Translations under genes and position numbers: made by a program
Source: Candidatus Thermochlorobacter aerophilus
GTDB taxonomy: Bacteria; Bacteroidota; Chlorobiia; Chlorobiales; Thermochlorobacteraceae
DNA length: 47,206 bases
Assembly: GCA_002794105.1 (NCBI GenBank)
Contig: PHFL01000068.1
Span: 70,038-117,243 of the forward strand
Reading direction: 5' to 3'
In this document: piece after piece, positions 26,748 through 34,827 of the stretch
Layout of the letters: each line of letters starts with the position of its first letter
Position numbering within the stretch: position 1 is the stretch's first letter
Notes under the pieces: generated by a model
The model's input: the letters and a program-made list of their open reading frames with translations, nothing else
What the model was told of the DNA's origin: nothing
The model's database searches: none

Positions 26748-27494
26748 TTAGACTTCCAGTGTATGCCCAATCGGTTTTTCTTCAATTACATACTCTTCGA
26801 TAAGTTTCTTACAGAAGGCTTCGAGTTTTTCTTTTTTGAGTTGTGCGTCTTTATCCCCTGCTTTGGCACGCTGCGCCAGCATGCTATATGGCTCAGTGTT
26901 CAGACAAGTGGCGGCAAAATCCAGCAGTGCCAGTTCGCTTTGATTTTTCAGGGCTTCGGTAATCAGTTCGACTTGTGTGGCTTTGTCAGGATTTTCGCCC
27001 AGCACGTGCAGGTCGCCACAAATCAAACGGTTTTCCATTTCTTTCAGGTATGCTGCAAGCTCGCTGGCATATTTTGCAAAGTCTTCAGATGGCGGCACAT
27101 CGTCATGCAGATTCAGCAATGCCGCTTTCTGCATGATGGCATCTCGTAACTCTGGGAAATCTCTGCCATTTTCAAAATCGCCTAATAGGTCACGCAAGGC
27201 TTGAAATTCCTTGTAGAGTCCTGCACGAGCATACGGCGGAATGGCATGAGAGATGATGGTGGCATAACCACGCCGCTTGGCAATGTTTGCCTCGGATGGA
27301 TTGTTCATGGGGTAGATGTAAAACTGCGGCAATTCGCCGAGCAGAATATCGGACCAACATTCATCGGTCAGCCCCAGTTGAAGCCCGGGCATCCATTCTG
27401 CGGTGCCGTGCATGCCAAAGTGCACCAAAGCATCTGCTCCAAAACGATTGACTATCCATCTATAGAACATCACAAACTGATGATGCGGCGTTTT
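26748..27494 (-). pseudogene. bchH: BchH-family magnesium chelatase subunit H, second part (after frameshift; C-terminus missing)
   Basis: This frame continues bchH from TPHHQFVMFYRWI through the family's metal/porphyrin-site motif HFGMHGTAEWMPG, NNPSEANIAKRRGYA and ENRLICGDLHVLGE. It then stops at TAA 26748-26750 after EEKPIGHTLEV. Together with the upstream part the protein is about 805 residues. Full-length BchH/ChlH proteins have about 1200-1380, so roughly the last 450 residues are absent (in ChlH the conserved blocks ending GRPRVDVVVNCSG and later). No other frame below 26748 encodes them. The open frame extends to 27614, but that overlap is out-of-frame noise. Confidence 0.85.
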
Positions 27495-29166
27495 TCTTAT
27501 CGAAGAGCAGCCGCATGGGGTCGCCTTGAATGAAGAGCTGTGGCTGTGCGCCGATGTAGAGGTTTCCGAACCGCAAGCCGCCAATGATGAATCGGTCTTT
27601 GCTGGTAACGGCAATATCTCCGGGAGCTTTGCCCCAGCGCGCCTCGATACGGTCTTGCTCTTTCGGCGATATCCATTGCATGTAGTCTTGCATGGAGGCT
27701 GTTTCCGTTACCGTATCGGCTTCAATGGACTTTGCAAGGTCATGTACAATGGCGTCAGGGTTTTCGGCATAGCGTGCTAAGAAGTCGCCCGTGTTGTAGC
27801 CATGCTGCTGCAACTCTCGCACGAAATTGACCAAACTTCTTGGCACATCTAACAATGCTGCTGTTGCCAACTTGCCTTGATTTGGCGGGTAGTTGTAGAG
27901 CACGATGGCAACTTTCTTTTCAGCATTGCGCTTATGCTTCAAGCTCAACCAGCGTGCCACAAGTTTGCACAGCCGATTTAGACGCGTTTTATCGAGTTTT
28001 ACCGCATTATTTTCCAACGCCCCTAACACCACAGGACAAATGGCACCATCCATTTCAGGCAGTGAGTAGATAACCATCGCTTGAAAAGGATTGACACCAT
28101 AAGTTTTCCAACTTTCTTTGGTTTGCAAAAAGAGCGGCTGCGTTACGATGTAAGGCGCATTGAGGTCAGACAAAATTTCCGATGCTGCTGGATGTGCCAG
28201 TCCCGTCTTTGTTGAGCCTGCCGGTCCTCCCACTAATGGAAATCCGAACAAGTTGAGTAGCAGTTCAATGCCTGCTTCTTTCAAAAAGGTGCGCACGGCA
28301 ATATGCAGTTCTATTCCCATAGCATAGCAGGCATACACACGCAGTCCTTGTGCTTCCAGCGCCTCAATGACTTCATCAGCGTATGTTTGCCCTGTCAGCA
28401 AGTGCTTGCGTGGCAAAAGCAGTCCTACTTTCGGCTTATTGCCTTTGTCTCGACCAGTTTTCTTTTCCCACTTTAGGTAGTGTTTGAGGTCGGGGAAAAA
28501 CTCTTTCGTCTCGTGGTAATACTCGGGATGATAGAAGCCCATTGTGCCAATTTCTTTTGGCGCCTGACTTTTTACGGGCAAATGCAGCAACTTTTCTGCC
28601 ATGAACAGCAGCATATTGCGCACATTTTCTTCGCCGCTATTTGACCAGTATGAACTGACGGTCATCCAGAGCCGCGCATCGTGGACTTTTTCTCCGCCGA
28701 AGTTTTCGGGCAAAAACTTCATGACACGGTTTGCCAAGCGCTGCATTTGCACATAGCCGTAGAAAGCATCTTCTTCTCTGCCACCGCCCAAAATCTTCCC
28801 TAATGCCTTAACTGGCTTTGGCATCTCACCTTTGCCGCCCGAAAAGTGATAGGTCCCCACTTTGTTCATCATCATCAGTGGCGGAAGCGACTCAAAAGCA
28901 AATACAAACTTCGGCTCATGCTTCTTTATCATCTCTATCAATGCGTTGGTAACATCATCCAAAACCATGAGTGCCGTGAAGACGATATCACTTACGCTTA
29001 TGGCGGCCTCTACTTTTTTCGGTCGCTCAATCACATCATTATCAAAAAATACATGCACACGTAGGTTTGGGCATTGCGTGCGAAGTTCGGACTTGATGCG
29101 CTGGAAAAGTTCGGCATTGTAGCGCTCCATGCCGAGCACAAGGGCGATGTGATGGTAGGTGTTCAT
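27460..29166 (-). CDS. bchH: BchH-family magnesium chelatase subunit H, first part (frameshifted)
   Basis: This is the porphyrin-binding subunit (BchH, or the paralogues BchS/BchT found in Chlorobi). The N-terminal region (residues 1 to about 190) matches the leading domain of the family; then come GLLLPRKHLLTGQTYADEVI, GFPLVGGPAGS, LPEMDGAICPVVLG, YNYPPNQGKLATAALLDVP, GQPTF-like IGAQPQLF and GDPMRLLFDK. Homology stops at about residue 557, where an A5 run (27491-27495) shifts the frame; reading it as A4 restores DKKTPHHQF. The ATG at 29164-29166 has a strong AAAGGAG (29174-29180 region). Three direct heptamer-like repeats (TAGAATG, plus strand 29191-29204) lie just upstream. Which of the three paralogues it represents is not decided. 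Confidence 0.88.
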   Translation of the reverse strand: MNTYHHIALVLGMERYNAELFQRIKSELRTQCPNLRVHVFFDNDVIERPKKVEAAISVSDIVFTALMVLDDVTNALIEMIKKHEPKFVFAFESLPPLMMMNKVGTYHFSGGKGEMPKPVKALGKILGGGREEDAFYGYVQMQRLANRVMKFLPENFGGEKVHDARLWMTVSSYWSNSGEENVRNMLLFMAEKLLHLPVKSQAPKEIGTMGFYHPEYYHETKEFFPDLKHYLKWEKKTGRDKGNKPKVGLLLPRKHLLTGQTYADEVIEALEAQGLRVYACYAMGIELHIAVRTFLKEAGIELLLNLFGFPLVGGPAGSTKTGLAHPAASEILSDLNAPYIVTQPLFLQTKESWKTYGVNPFQAMVIYSLPEMDGAICPVVLGALENNAVKLDKTRLNRLCKLVARWLSLKHKRNAEKKVAIVLYNYPPNQGKLATAALLDVPRSLVNFVRELQQHGYNTGDFLARYAENPDAIVHDLAKSIEADTVTETASMQDYMQWISPKEQDRIEARWGKAPGDIAVTSKDRFIIGGLRFGNLYIGAQPQLFIQGDPMRLLFDKKNAASSVCDVL

Positions 29167-29410
29167 AGCTTACTCCTTTACTTAAAAATGTAGAATGTAG
29201 AATGTCGAGATGCCAAATGTTAAACTTGTCCATTTTTTCTCTGAAGATAAGCTACTTTGCTCAATGCTACAACTGCATTCTGCATGAGGGTAATCTCACT
29301 CTCCTGCAAAGGCGAGTAACGCCTGCACCGTCAGGCAAGGCAGAGCTATGCTTGCTCACTTTGCAACAAAAAAGCACCATGGCAGCTGCATTGGCTTTGT
29401 CTGGTCAGCT

Positions 29411-32400
29411 CTATCTCATCAGCCCTGCGGCGCCGCGACGAGCATCATCAGCCATGAAGTCGAACTCGAAGAGAATGCCGAAGTGGAACATCCACTGACC
29501 GCCGTAGGTCACAAAATCCCTGCCATCGGCGGTAAAGAATCCCTGTCGCAACGGCTGTGCAAATTGGTCAATGCCATATGTTGCGCTTGCAAAGAGTCGC
29601 GTTGGGAAAATGTAAAATGACGGGGTCTCTAAGCGAAGTTCTACACCAACATCACGCTTCCATGCTGAGAGGCTTGGCATACCGCCCTGCGACCATGCCG
29701 TGCCAATATCAAAGTATGCGGAGAGGTAGATTTTGTCGAAGTAGAACTGTGCCACTTGCCAGTTGATATGCTCAATGAGCGGGAAACGATACTCAATGTG
29801 CAAGAATGTGGCTTTATCGCCGCCGATGGCAAAAAACTCATAGCCACGCATTCCCAAGAGCCCCGAAATGAAGTTGTTAAAGAAGAGATTGGTTTCTTTT
29901 GGCGTAAAGTTCAGGGCGGCGTAGGCGCGCAGGGTTAGCGTATGTTGAAATTTTGGGCTGAAGGTCGGCAGTGGCAAATGAAAGTTCAGGTCGGCGGTCA
30001 GCCGCAAAAATGAAAAGGTTTGATACTGGGGAATGAGCCGTCCTGCACTTTCGCTGAAGATGAGAGAATCTTGCAGGCTACTGTTTTCATAATCAAGGCG
30101 CAGTCGTGAGAAAAATCCTATAGGGTTGATGGCGGTATTGCGTGTGTGTGCACGCAGGTCGGTGCTCCAGACAAATGTGAGCGTGCGACCGATGAAGTAG
30201 GTGTCAGAACTTGCCGGTAGCGTTTGATTGAGCGGTTGCCAGAAGAATGAACCGATTTTGGATGAGTATGGACTTAGCGAAAAAGTTAGACGGAATTGAC
30301 TGGCTTGAAAGAGCCAATGCTCAATTGGTAAGCGGAAGCGCAGCGACAGGTCAAATTGCGTCAGGGTGTAGAAGACATTGGCGGTTGCGCTGTCGATACC
30401 GATTTTGATTTGTGCGCCATCTTGCACATTTCGTGTTTGGTGATAGATGTCCAGCGAGAGGCGCGGCAAGAACGATGCTGGAATGATGTTCTGGTCAGTG
30501 TATTCAATCGAGAGAAATGCATCTCGTTCCAGTTCCAACAGTCCTGCCAATCCTGCTACGCCGCCCGAGACACTTGAGCCCGGTGCAATGGCAAAGGAGC
30601 CAAAGAAGTTCAACCGTCCAAGCAACTCGGCTGAGTTGAATGCTAAGCCAAATTTCGCAGCGCGCCATGTATCGCGCCAAAAACTGCCCTGTGAGCGTGC
30701 GTAGGCATCGAAGCGTATCAGTGGCAGAATGGCAAAGTTGCCAAAGGTGCTGGTGTATTCTCGTGTTTTGAAGTCAGGGATTTGACTGTCGTCATATATT
30801 GCCAGTGCAGCGGCAAGTTGTTTTTGCGCAGTTTGCTGCGTGTGGTCTGGTAGTGATGGTACCACGTGTTCCAGCGAAGCCACCTCGTTAGCAGAGGGCG
30901 ATGTCTGCGCTGAAAGTTCCGCATTTTCTTTGATGAGCTGTGCCGCTCTTATCGGGGTAGGTTCTCGCACATATTTTGCATCTGGGTTGGCTATTGCTTG
31001 TGCATTTTTAATCATGGCAATTTTGTAGCCATCTGCAGTGAAAAGTGAGTAGACTACATCGCCATGCGCATTGACCTGCGGCATGAATGCGCCGCCAACG
31101 ACATTGGTTAGTTGCTCCGTTTCTTTTGTCTGTAAGTTTATGCGGTAGATGTTGAAAATTCCTGTGCGGTTGCTTGAAAAGTAGAGATATTTTCCGTCAG
31201 GTGAGACGGTTGCGTCTCGTTCATCGTAGCCTTCACTTGCTAATGCAGTATCAGTAATTGGGGTCAGTTCTCCAGTGGTTCGGTCTAAGCGCATCAGTCG
31301 GCGAGTATTTTTGATGCCGAGTGCAAAGATGATGGCTGTGCCATCGGGCGAATAGACCGGCAACTGCACCTGTTCGCCATTTTTGAATGCGGTGAGTTGC
31401 CGCAGAGCAAGTTTTGCACTATCGCCTTTTGCTTCAATGTTGAAGATACCTTCCACCAAGTTTTGTGTGCCATCTTTCTGATGAACTGCCACGAAGGTTT
31501 TTCCATCGGGCGAGCAGATGGGTGTTTCCAATCGCGCTTGATAGGTTAGGCGAATTTCTTCTTTTTTGGCAAGGTCATAGACGAAGAGGTCGTTATACTT
31601 TTGAATCTGGAAGTTTGTGCCTGTGTAACGAGAGTAGAACAAGTATTTTCCATTTCCTGCCAGCGTGAGCCGTGAGGTAACGCCATTTTGGAGCACATCA
31701 GCGTTTTGATTTCCAAGCGGCATGCCGCACACTTTGCACAAGATTTTTCTTTGCAGGTTGCTGTGTGAGCTCAGTCGGCAAAGTTCTCTGACGGTGGGCA
31801 CGCCTGAGTGAGAGAGGGTTTCATCGCCTTGAAGTGAGCGCTCTACGATGGCGTGTCCGCCAAAGTCTGCACCAAGATTTGAGATGTAATACAGCTTGGT
31901 TCCATCTGCCGAAAAAATCGGATAAAGATTTGCATATCCGCGCTGCTCAATGAGCTTTCCTTCAACTTTGTGCGCCAAAACGCTAGCAATCCGTGCCTGA
32001 TAGTCGCGCTCCAAGTAAGTTTGCCACTCACGGTAGAGTTCCGTGGAAGGTTTGCCGTATGTGGTTTCTAATGCAGCATGCACATTGAGTGTGAGCGGCG
32101 ATGCAAAGTTTTTGCATAAGGCTTCAAGTTTTTCTTCGCCGTAGCGTTCGGCTAAGAAGCGCACGAGTGCAAACCCAGAGTTGTATGTAAATTCAAAGTC
32201 GATTCCGCGTTTTGAGGCAAAGTTTGAGAGTTCATCAAGGTCTAAGAGTTTTTTTTCAAGCACGAGACTACGCAGAATCATATCGCGGTGTGTATCCCAG
32301 CTGTCGTAGCGCAACTCTGGTCGCTGGTATTGTGCGACGCCTTCAGCCAACCAGAATGGTACATTGATGCCAGCAATAGGATATGAGACCAAGATGTTCG

Positions 32401-32917
32401 GGAATCCATAGAGAATATCGGGTCGTCGCACTTGCTCATAGCCGAAGATTTGTAGGTATGCGGCTGGGATTTGCGCGCCGAATTTTTGAGCGGCGGTCAG
32501 TGTCACGATATGTGTGTATTCGTGCGTAATGACATTGCGTAGCCAGTTGTGCTGACCGCGCAAGTTAAATTCTAATGCAGGTGCCCAGATTTCTATTTTG
32601 TTTTCAAAAAAATATGCGCCGCCGTTGGAGTAGTCGTCTGTATCTTTGATGATGATATTGACTTTGCCAGGGTCGTGTCGGTATAGAGATGTGATGGGTT
32701 TGTAGATTTCTTCAGCGATTTTTGCCGCCACTTTTGCTGAGCGCTCTGCGCCTTCGTGATAGTTAATCGTAAAGTGTTCAGTTTCAATTGTAAACCAGCG
32801 TAGTTCAGGATGGCTATAGGCTTCAGGTTGAGCTTGCACCGTGCTTAGACCAAGCCCAAGTATGGCTCCTACAATTAGCGTACCGTAGATGATTCTTCTT
32901 AAGCAATAGGTATGCAT
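29411..32917 (-). CDS. Exported metallopeptidase-like/beta-propeller/outer-membrane-barrel fusion protein
   Basis: The ATG at 32915-32917 gives 1168 residues; the codon before it is TTG. A signal peptide ends near VQAQP. A gluzincin-type domain follows, with HEYTH (His132, Glu133, His136) and a possible third ligand Glu192 in WLAEGVAQY. Residues about 315-660 are TolB/WD40-like blades (YPIFSADGTKLYYIS, PICSPDGKTFV, PVYSPDGTAII, TVSPDGKYLYFSS). The last 400 or so residues are a barrel of the surface-antigen (D15) kind, ending in a strand-like tail. It is probably in the outer membrane with the soluble parts in the periplasm. Proteins of this layout are widespread in Bacteroidetes/Chlorobi; the role is unknown. 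A short insert with CKVCG and nearby Cys/His interrupts the propeller. Confidence 0.82.
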   Translation of the reverse strand: MHTYCLRRIIYGTLIVGAILGLGLSTVQAQPEAYSHPELRWFTIETEHFTINYHEGAERSAKVAAKIAEEIYKPITSLYRHDPGKVNIIIKDTDDYSNGGAYFFENKIEIWAPALEFNLRGQHNWLRNVITHEYTHIVTLTAAQKFGAQIPAAYLQIFGYEQVRRPDILYGFPNILVSYPIAGINVPFWLAEGVAQYQRPELRYDSWDTHRDMILRSLVLEKKLLDLDELSNFASKRGIDFEFTYNSGFALVRFLAERYGEEKLEALCKNFASPLTLNVHAALETTYGKPSTELYREWQTYLERDYQARIASVLAHKVEGKLIEQRGYANLYPIFSADGTKLYYISNLGADFGGHAIVERSLQGDETLSHSGVPTVRELCRLSSHSNLQRKILCKVCGMPLGNQNADVLQNGVTSRLTLAGNGKYLFYSRYTGTNFQIQKYNDLFVYDLAKKEEIRLTYQARLETPICSPDGKTFVAVHQKDGTQNLVEGIFNIEAKGDSAKLALRQLTAFKNGEQVQLPVYSPDGTAIIFALGIKNTRRLMRLDRTTGELTPITDTALASEGYDERDATVSPDGKYLYFSSNRTGIFNIYRINLQTKETEQLTNVVGGAFMPQVNAHGDVVYSLFTADGYKIAMIKNAQAIANPDAKYVREPTPIRAAQLIKENAELSAQTSPSANEVASLEHVVPSLPDHTQQTAQKQLAAALAIYDDSQIPDFKTREYTSTFGNFAILPLIRFDAYARSQGSFWRDTWRAAKFGLAFNSAELLGRLNFFGSFAIAPGSSVSGGVAGLAGLLELERDAFLSIEYTDQNIIPASFLPRLSLDIYHQTRNVQDGAQIKIGIDSATANVFYTLTQFDLSLRFRLPIEHWLFQASQFRLTFSLSPYSSKIGSFFWQPLNQTLPASSDTYFIGRTLTFVWSTDLRAHTRNTAINPIGFFSRLRLDYENSSLQDSLIFSESAGRLIPQYQTFSFLRLTADLNFHLPLPTFSPKFQHTLTLRAYAALNFTPKETNLFFNNFISGLLGMRGYEFFAIGGDKATFLHIEYRFPLIEHINWQVAQFYFDKIYLSAYFDIGTAWSQGGMPSLSAWKRDVGVELRLETPSFYIFPTRLFASATYGIDQFAQPLRQGFFTADGRDFVTYGGQWMFHFGILFEFDFMADDARRGAAGLMR

Positions 32918-33046
32918 CAATCGCTATTGTTTTGCGGGTTGCAATATGCTGAAGCGCGTGCAATAAATCAATTGATGAAAATTTCCCTTACTCTAAAGTG
33001 TTCTACCTACTATATTTAGCCTGCTTTTGAAACTTAACCTCTGTGT

Positions 33047-34030
33047 ATGCAGACTAAAAAACTTCGGGAAATTTTTCGTTCTTTTTCGAAGCAGCGCATT
33101 GCTGTGCTGGGCGATGTGATGCTCGATCGCTATATCTTCGGGACAGTATCCCGTATTTCGCCTGAAGCTCCTGTACCGGTGGTGGATGTCAGCAGTGTGT
33201 CCCATCGTCTTGGCGGTGCAGCTAATGTTGCCATGAACATTCACGCCTTAGGTGCAGATGCACTGCTTTTCGGCGTGATTGGTCGTGATGATGATGGGTC
33301 GCTACTGGTTTCGGAGATGCATGCCGAAAATTTCTCCACGGAATTTTTGATTGTCGACCATACCCGTCCGACCACATGCAAGACACGCGTCATTGCGCAA
33401 AATCATCATATCGTTCGCATTGATTCAGAGACGCGTCAGCCCATCTCTCGTGAGATAGAGGATAGGTTGTATGAAAGTCTTGCTGCACATATTCATGAGT
33501 TGGATGCTATCATTTTTGAAGATTACAACAAGGGGGTGCTGACTCCCTCACTGATTAGCCGCGTGATTGCTCTGGCCCGTCGTCATCATCTTCCTGTAAC
33601 GGTTGACCCTAAGCGCGACAATTTTTTTGCCTATCAACGATGCACATTATTTAAGCCTAATCTCAAAGAAACTTCCGATGCTCTTGGTGAGAAATTTGCT
33701 AATACAGATGAGGATAGCTCTCGAGCTTGTGAGCTGTTGCGCCATCGCTTGAAATCGGATTACATCTTGCTTACACGTAGCGAAAAAGGTGCAACGGTCT
33801 ATAACGGTGAAGCGGTGCACATTCCGTCTGTGGCATTGGAGGTTGCCGATGTCTCTGGCGCCGGTGATACTGTGATAGCCGTTGCTACAATGGGGCTTGC
33901 CGCTGGGTTGGATATTTTCTCAGCTGCTCGCATGGCGAACTTTGCTGCTGGTCTTGTTTGCGCTGAAGTTGGTGCAGTTGCAGTCAATCGTCAAAAACTC
34001 TTTGACTTTTGCAAAAAGCATTGGACTTAA
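33047..34030 (+). CDS. hldA: D-glycero-beta-D-manno-heptose-7-phosphate kinase
   Basis: This kinase phosphorylates heptose 7-phosphate at C1 for ADP-heptose and LPS core synthesis. The 327-residue PfkB-family protein has GDVMLDRYIFG, RISPEAPVPVVDV and RLGGAANVA at the N-terminus, typical of RfaE domain I, and the catalytic base Asp274 in DVSGAGDT. Only the kinase half of HldE is present; the adenylyltransferase (HldC-type) would be elsewhere. The ATG at 33047 has no strong ribosome-binding site. It precedes the inositol-phosphatase-family gene by 18 bases and is divergent from the large fusion protein gene. Confidence 0.93.
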   Translation: MQTKKLREIFRSFSKQRIAVLGDVMLDRYIFGTVSRISPEAPVPVVDVSSVSHRLGGAANVAMNIHALGADALLFGVIGRDDDGSLLVSEMHAENFSTEFLIVDHTRPTTCKTRVIAQNHHIVRIDSETRQPISREIEDRLYESLAAHIHELDAIIFEDYNKGVLTPSLISRVIALARRHHLPVTVDPKRDNFFAYQRCTLFKPNLKETSDALGEKFANTDEDSSRACELLRHRLKSDYILLTRSEKGATVYNGEAVHIPSVALEVADVSGAGDTVIAVATMGLAAGLDIFSAARMANFAAGLVCAEVGAVAVNRQKLFDFCKKHWT

Positions 34031-34048
34031 TGCTACTTGCTGTGTCAT

Positions 34049-34819
34049 ATGACAATTGATTTAGAAATTGCCCTTGAAGCGGCCACTGCTGCAGGCAAAC
34101 TTACTCTTCACTACTTTCGCCAACGTTCGCTCAAAATTTTTACCAAGCGCGATGATTCTCCTGTTACTGAAGCCGACCGCCAAGCCGAAAAAAAAATCAT
34201 CTCTATCATTCGTTCTAAGTTCCCCAAAGATGGTTTCTTGGGCGAAGAATTTGGCGAAAAGCCCAGCCGAACTGGACGCAAGTGGATTATTGACCCTATT
34301 GATGGCACAAAATCATTCATTCATGGCGTGCCACTCTATGGTGTCATGATTGGTCTTGAAGTCAATGGCGAGATGCAGCTTGGTGTCATTGATTTGCCCG
34401 CTCTCTCCGAAACTGTTTATGCCGAGCGTGGTTATGGTGCCTACCGCAATGTTCACCGCCTATCGGTCTCGACTGTTGACTCACTTGCTGAAGCGACACT
34501 ATTGACCTCGAGCGAATCTTACCTCATCAGTTCAAGCAATCGTCATGTTTTGGACAGTATCAAACACGAGGTGCGACTCGTACGCATGTGGGGCGATTGC
34601 TGGGGGCACACGCTCATTGCCTCTGGTCAAGCCGACATCATGGTCGAGCCGAAGATGAGTCCATGGGATGCAGCAGCACTAGTGCCCATCATTGAAGAAG
34701 CTGGCGGGCGATGCTTCGACTACTCTGGCGTGCGTACCATATACGGCAAGGGCTTTGTCACTGCTAACGCCTCACTTGGTGAATTGCTTCTTCGTCGCTT
34801 GCAGCGCGCGCAAAAGTAA
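34049..34819 (+). CDS. Inositol monophosphatase-family phosphatase (HisN-like)
   Basis: This Mg2+-dependent phosphomonoesterase has 256 residues from the ATG at 34049 (an earlier TTG at 34037 is unlikely). Motifs are GEEFGE (Glu pair), IDPIDGTKSF (Asp82, Asp85) and WDAAALVPIIEEAGG. WGDCWGHTLIASGQADIM resembles the histidinol-phosphatase HisN subgroup. Its place directly after hldA, in the same operon, raises the possibility that it removes the 7-phosphate from heptose 1,7-bisphosphate in place of GmhB. Histidinol phosphatase is the homology-based alternative. Confidence 0.88.
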   Translation: MTIDLEIALEAATAAGKLTLHYFRQRSLKIFTKRDDSPVTEADRQAEKKIISIIRSKFPKDGFLGEEFGEKPSRTGRKWIIDPIDGTKSFIHGVPLYGVMIGLEVNGEMQLGVIDLPALSETVYAERGYGAYRNVHRLSVSTVDSLAEATLLTSSESYLISSSNRHVLDSIKHEVRLVRMWGDCWGHTLIASGQADIMVEPKMSPWDAAALVPIIEEAGGRCFDYSGVRTIYGKGFVTANASLGELLLRRLQRAQK

Positions 34820-34827
34820 CTGCATTC

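Noticed and set aside
27495..27614. Coding sequence upstream of the bchH second part in the same frame
   Set aside because: It overlaps the in-frame homologous bchH first part and encodes low-complexity Ser/His-rich text with no similarity to the family.
26748..29166. Cobaltochelatase CobN instead of BchH
   Set aside because: The middle motifs (GDPMRLLF, HFGMHGTAEWMPG, NNPSEANIAKRR) and the N-terminal domain are of BchH/ChlH type, and bchD and bciB occur nearby; no cobalamin genes are present.
29185..29210. bchH promoter TTTG-N21-TACATTTT
   Set aside because: The start of transcription would fall on the ribosome-binding site, leaving almost no leader.
29167..29410. Small gene or terminator in the gap between the fusion protein and bchH
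   Set aside because: No open frame with protein-like composition; the GCCTG/CAGGC hairpin near 29319-29336 has only 5 bp and no T-run. TAGAATG repeats at 29191-29204 are noted with bchH.
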